From NCBI GenBank assembly GCA_024697705.1, contig JAILFF010000201.1:1-9306 (forward strand): a stretch of 9,306 bases of DNA. Direction: 5' to 3'. This DNA comes from Ruminococcus sp. Its GTDB lineage: Bacteria; Bacillota; Clostridia; Oscillospirales; Ruminococcaceae. The translations under genes were made by a program, and so were the position numbers. The notes under the pieces were generated by a model. That model made no database searches. It worked only from the letters and a program-made list of their open reading frames with translations, and had not been told where the DNA came from. This document shows positions 7,208 through 9,306 of the stretch, piece by piece (the stretch's first letter is position 1; each line of letters begins with the position of its first letter).

Positions 7208-8062
7208 ATGGAAAGAAAATACGCTCTGCTCGGAGAAACTCTCGGGCATACCATGTCGCCGCCGATACACAAAGCGCTCTTCGACCTGAAAGGACGTTCG
7301 TTCTCCTACGAACTTATCGAAGTGCCGCCCGCGGAGCTTTCCGCGAAAAAGCCTTACCTCGACAGCCTTGCGGGGTATAATATCACAATCCCCCACAAAA
7401 TGGGAATTATCCCGCTGACCGATAAGCTCGACGAGACCGCAAAGCGCTATAATTCCGTCAACTGCGTGGACAACAAGGACGACGCATCGACAGGCTTCAA
7501 CACCGACTGCGTGGGATTTCTCGAAACCATTCGCGCCATGAACGTTCACCTTGACGGAAAAGTTCTGCTTATCGGCTGCGGCGGAGTCGGCAGAATGATG
7601 GCGATAGAAGCGGCTCTTGCGGGCGCAGAGCTTAACATCGCCGTGCTTGAAAGCGATATTCCCCTCGCGGAAAAGGCTGCCGCCGAGATACGCGAAATGA
7701 AGCCCGACGCGGCGATAAGTATTCTCAATATCGCAAAGATCGGCGAGACCGCGCATTTCGACCTGCTGATGAACGCCACACCCGTCGGTATGTACCCGAA
7801 GATAAACGCCTGCCCCGTCCCCGACAGTGTGATAGCCTCCGCCGACGCGGTTTTCGACGTTATCTACAACCCCGGCGAGACGCAGCTTATCAAGAAGGCT
7901 AAGGCTCTCGGCAAGAAGACCTCGGGCGGTATGGCGATGCTCGTTTGGCAGGCGGTAAGGGCGCACGAAATATGGGATGGCGACACCTACACCGACAGCG
8001 AGGTCGATAGCATTATCCGCGAGATGCAGGCAGAGGTAGAGCGGCTTTTCCCCAACGTATAA
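7208..8062 (+). CDS. aroE: Shikimate dehydrogenase
   Basis: AroE reduces 3-dehydroshikimate to shikimate in the pathway to chorismate and aromatic amino acids. The 284-residue protein shows the substrate motif GETLGHTMSPPIHKALF (9-25), with Thr where many enzymes have the first Ser. The catalytic Lys is in NITIPHK (K64) and the catalytic Asp in NTDCVGF (D100). The dinucleotide-binding loop is GCGGVG (124-129), and NATPVGMYP (189-197) and SGGMAMLVWQA (239-249) follow. The usual NRT motif for the NADP phosphate after the second beta strand is absent: the sequence there is VLESD (146-150), with an acidic residue. That suggests NAD use, or a related quinate/shikimate dehydrogenase, as inference. 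ATG 7208 is preferred over the upstream TTG. The stop codon overlaps the ribosome binding site of aroK. Confidence 0.93.
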   Translation: MERKYALLGETLGHTMSPPIHKALFDLKGRSFSYELIEVPPAELSAKKPYLDSLAGYNITIPHKMGIIPLTDKLDETAKRYNSVNCVDNKDDASTGFNTDCVGFLETIRAMNVHLDGKVLLIGCGGVGRMMAIEAALAGAELNIAVLESDIPLAEKAAAEIREMKPDAAISILNIAKIGETAHFDLLMNATPVGMYPKINACPVPDSVIASADAVFDVIYNPGETQLIKKAKALGKKTSGGMAMLVWQAVRAHEIWDGDTYTDSEVDSIIREMQAEVERLFPNV

Positions 8063-8072
8063 GGAGATCGTT

Positions 8073-8573
8073 ATGATAAAAAAGAACAAACCGGTTTTTC
8101 TGTGCGGCTTTATGGGCTGCGGAAAGACAACGATAGGAGAGCTGCTTGCCAAGCGGCTCGGAACTTCGTTCATCGACCTTGACGACTACATCGAGGAGCA
8201 GGAGGGCATGACTATCCCCGAGATATTCTCGCAGAAGGGCGAGCCCTACTTCCGCGAGAGGGAGTCCCGCGCATTGGCGGAGCTGCCCGTATCGGCGGCT
8301 GTTGTGGCGACGGGCGGCGGAACGCTTCTGCGGCGCGAGAACGGCGACCTTGCAAAGTCACTCGGAACGGTAGTATTTATCGACACGCCGTTTGAGGTCT
8401 GCTACGAAAGGATAAAGGACGACCCTCACCGACCGATAGCGGCAAGCTCGACGAAGGAGCAGCTTAAAGACAGATTTGAGCAGCGCCGACCGCTGTATAC
8501 GGAGAATTCGGAGTTTGCGGTGAACGGCTCGGCAGCACCGATACAAATAGTGAACGAAATAACGGATCAATAA
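8073..8573 (+). CDS. aroK: Shikimate kinase
   Basis: This enzyme phosphorylates the shikimate made by the preceding gene, giving shikimate 3-phosphate with ATP. The 166-residue product has the usual length. Walker A is GFMGCGKTT (12-20). The substrate and metal-binding DLDD sits at 35-38 (FIDLDDYIEE). The shikimate-binding Arg is in YFRERE (R61), and the GGG substrate loop is ATGGGT (79-84). The LID Arg is in DPHRPIA (R120) and the adenine-site RRPLY is at 138-142. AAGGAG (8061-8066) overlaps the aroE stop and lies six bases before the ATG, so the pair is translationally coupled. No other chorismate-pathway gene follows: a terminator comes next. Confidence 0.96.
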   Translation: MIKKNKPVFLCGFMGCGKTTIGELLAKRLGTSFIDLDDYIEEQEGMTIPEIFSQKGEPYFRERESRALAELPVSAAVVATGGGTLLRRENGDLAKSLGTVVFIDTPFEVCYERIKDDPHRPIAASSTKEQLKDRFEQRRPLYTENSEFAVNGSAAPIQIVNEITDQ

Positions 8574-8590
8574 TAAGCACGATAGAACAG

Positions 8591-8635
8591 AAAAAATAAA
8601 ATCGGCAATTCATAAGAACGCCGATTTTATTTTTT
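8591..8635. terminator. Bidirectional terminator between aroK and the pyrophosphatase gene
   Basis: Bases 8591-8606 and 8620-8635 are perfect 16-bp inverted repeats, with a GC core of CGGC/GCCG and AT-rich outer stems, around a 13-base loop. The outer stem supplies six Ts in either direction, so it can serve both convergent genes. Confidence 0.93.
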
Positions 8636-8687
8636 ATATTTGTTTCCGCTATTTTCGCTGCTTTGCATGATCTGCGGGTTTCCCTTT

Positions 8688-9218
8688 TTACTTACAGAAT
8701 TTCTCTATGTAATTATCAATGCACTGAGCTATCGTCTTTTTGGCTTCGTCGGGTCCCGCTACATCGTCGATAACGGTGTCCTTATGCTCAAGCTGCTTGT
8801 ATACCTTGAAAAAATGACTCATCTCCTCAAAAATATGCCGCGGCAGCTCGGCAATGTCGGTGTAGCTGTTGTAGCTCGGGTCGGCGTGGGGGATGCAGAT
8901 TATCTTCTCGTCGTTCGCGCCGTTGTCGAGCATCCTTATCATTCCGATAGGGTAGCATTTCACCAGCGACATCGGCACGAGCGTTTCCGAGCAAAGCACC
9001 AGCACGTCGAGCGGGTCGCCGTCATCGGCATGGGTGCGGGGGATAAATCCGTAGTTCGACGGATAGTGCGTCGAGGTGTAAAGTATTCTGTCCATGCGCA
9101 GCAAACCTGTGTGCTTGTCAAGCTCATATTTCACCTTCGAGCCTTTCGGTATCTCGATAACAGCCGTAAAGCTCTCGCTGCCGATCTCCTTCGGCGAAAT
9201 GTCGTGGAGTATATTCAT
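8688..9218 (-). CDS. ppa: Inorganic pyrophosphatase, family I
   Basis: This soluble cytoplasmic enzyme hydrolyses pyrophosphate to phosphate, pulling biosynthetic reactions forward. The 176-residue product matches the bacterial hexameric family I length. The signature DDGDPLDVLV lies at 65-74. Its Asp66, Asp68 and Asp71, with Asp98 and Asp103 in MLDNGANDEK, correspond to the metal-binding aspartates known from the E. coli enzyme. K30 (KVKYELD), Y56 (SNYGFIP), K105 and the Y140-K141 pair (KVYKQLE) match the phosphate-binding residues. It is a type I enzyme, not the DHH-type family II enzyme of many Bacillota, and not a membrane proton pump. AAAGGGTG (9231-9224 on the minus strand) precedes the ATG. 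It converges on aroK. Its promoter probably lies in or beyond the heptad array at the window edge. Confidence 0.97.
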   Translation of the reverse strand: MNILHDISPKEIGSESFTAVIEIPKGSKVKYELDKHTGLLRMDRILYTSTHYPSNYGFIPRTHADDGDPLDVLVLCSETLVPMSLVKCYPIGMIRMLDNGANDEKIICIPHADPSYNSYTDIAELPRHIFEEMSHFFKVYKQLEHKDTVIDDVAGPDEAKKTIAQCIDNYIEKFCK

Positions 9219-9263
9219 AATGTCACCCTTTCAAAAAAATTCCGAAAATGAGCATTTACATTA

Positions 9264-9298
9264 AGATAAAAGATTAAAGATAATAGATAAAAGATATA
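9264..9298. repeat. Heptanucleotide array, 5 x 7 bp, consensus AGATWAA-like
   Basis: Five contiguous 7-base units all begin AGAT: AGATAAA, AGATTAA, AGATAAT, AGATAAA and AGATATA. The array lies 46 bases before the pyrophosphatase ATG and may continue beyond the window. It has the same unit length and number as the array at 7135-7169 but a different sequence. Confidence 0.8.
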
Positions 9299-9306
9299 CT
9301 ACGCAA

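Noticed and set aside
7160..8173. 337-codon minus-strand frame across aroE and aroK
   Set aside because: It spans two well-supported genes and their junction on the other strand, so it is a codon-bias shadow.

Overview
This window looks like chromosomal DNA from an anaerobic member of the Bacillota (class Clostridia). A Ruminococcus-like or Oscillospiraceae genome is my best guess. The reasons are the strong AGGAGG-type ribosome binding sites, AT-rich intergenic regions around GC-richer genes, promoters of the TTGAnn-N17-TATAAT type, and the gene content (SPASM radical SAM protein, small nitroreductase, SulP transporter). The genus is inference; no rRNA or other decisive marker is present. 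Most genes are ordinary housekeeping genes. I see no transposase, phage gene, CRISPR array, tRNA or rRNA.

Layout, left to right. Positions 1-1094 (+) hold a radical SAM/SPASM gene that is cut by the window edge and broken by a -1 frameshift near 185-209. A near-consensus promoter (1170-1198) then drives a structured leader and an unlisted-length small gene (1294-1452, 52 residues) encoding a regular heptad coiled coil with a basic Ser-rich tail. Its intrinsic terminator (1478-1503) ends two bases before the Shine-Dalgarno of a nitroreductase-family gene (1520-2038, +). A bidirectional terminator (2087-2134) separates this from the convergent SulP-STAS anion transporter (2153-3853, -).

The sulP/uvrB divergent spacer (3854-4180) holds both promoters, a 12-bp palindrome, a TGTA/TACA dyad also found upstream of the small gene, and a possible orphan terminator. 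uvrB (4181-6148, +) is full length and is followed closely by two tandem paralogous small membrane proteins with a DUF3592-like architecture (6156-6596 and 6624-7091). A spacer with a 5 x 7-bp heptanucleotide array leads into the shikimate pair aroE (7208-8062) and aroK (8073-8573), which are translationally coupled. A perfect 16-bp bidirectional terminator (8591-8635) separates aroK from the convergent family I inorganic pyrophosphatase gene (8688-9218, -). A second, unrelated-sequence 5 x 7-bp array lies upstream of that gene at the right edge.

Functionally: UvrB is the damage-verification helicase of nucleotide excision repair. AroE and AroK perform the two consecutive steps from 3-dehydroshikimate to shikimate 3-phosphate. 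Pyrophosphatase pulls biosynthetic reactions forward. The least explained parts are the small coiled-coil gene with its leader and terminator arrangement, the DUF3592-like pair, and the two heptad arrays. I did not find a convincing new multi-gene system.
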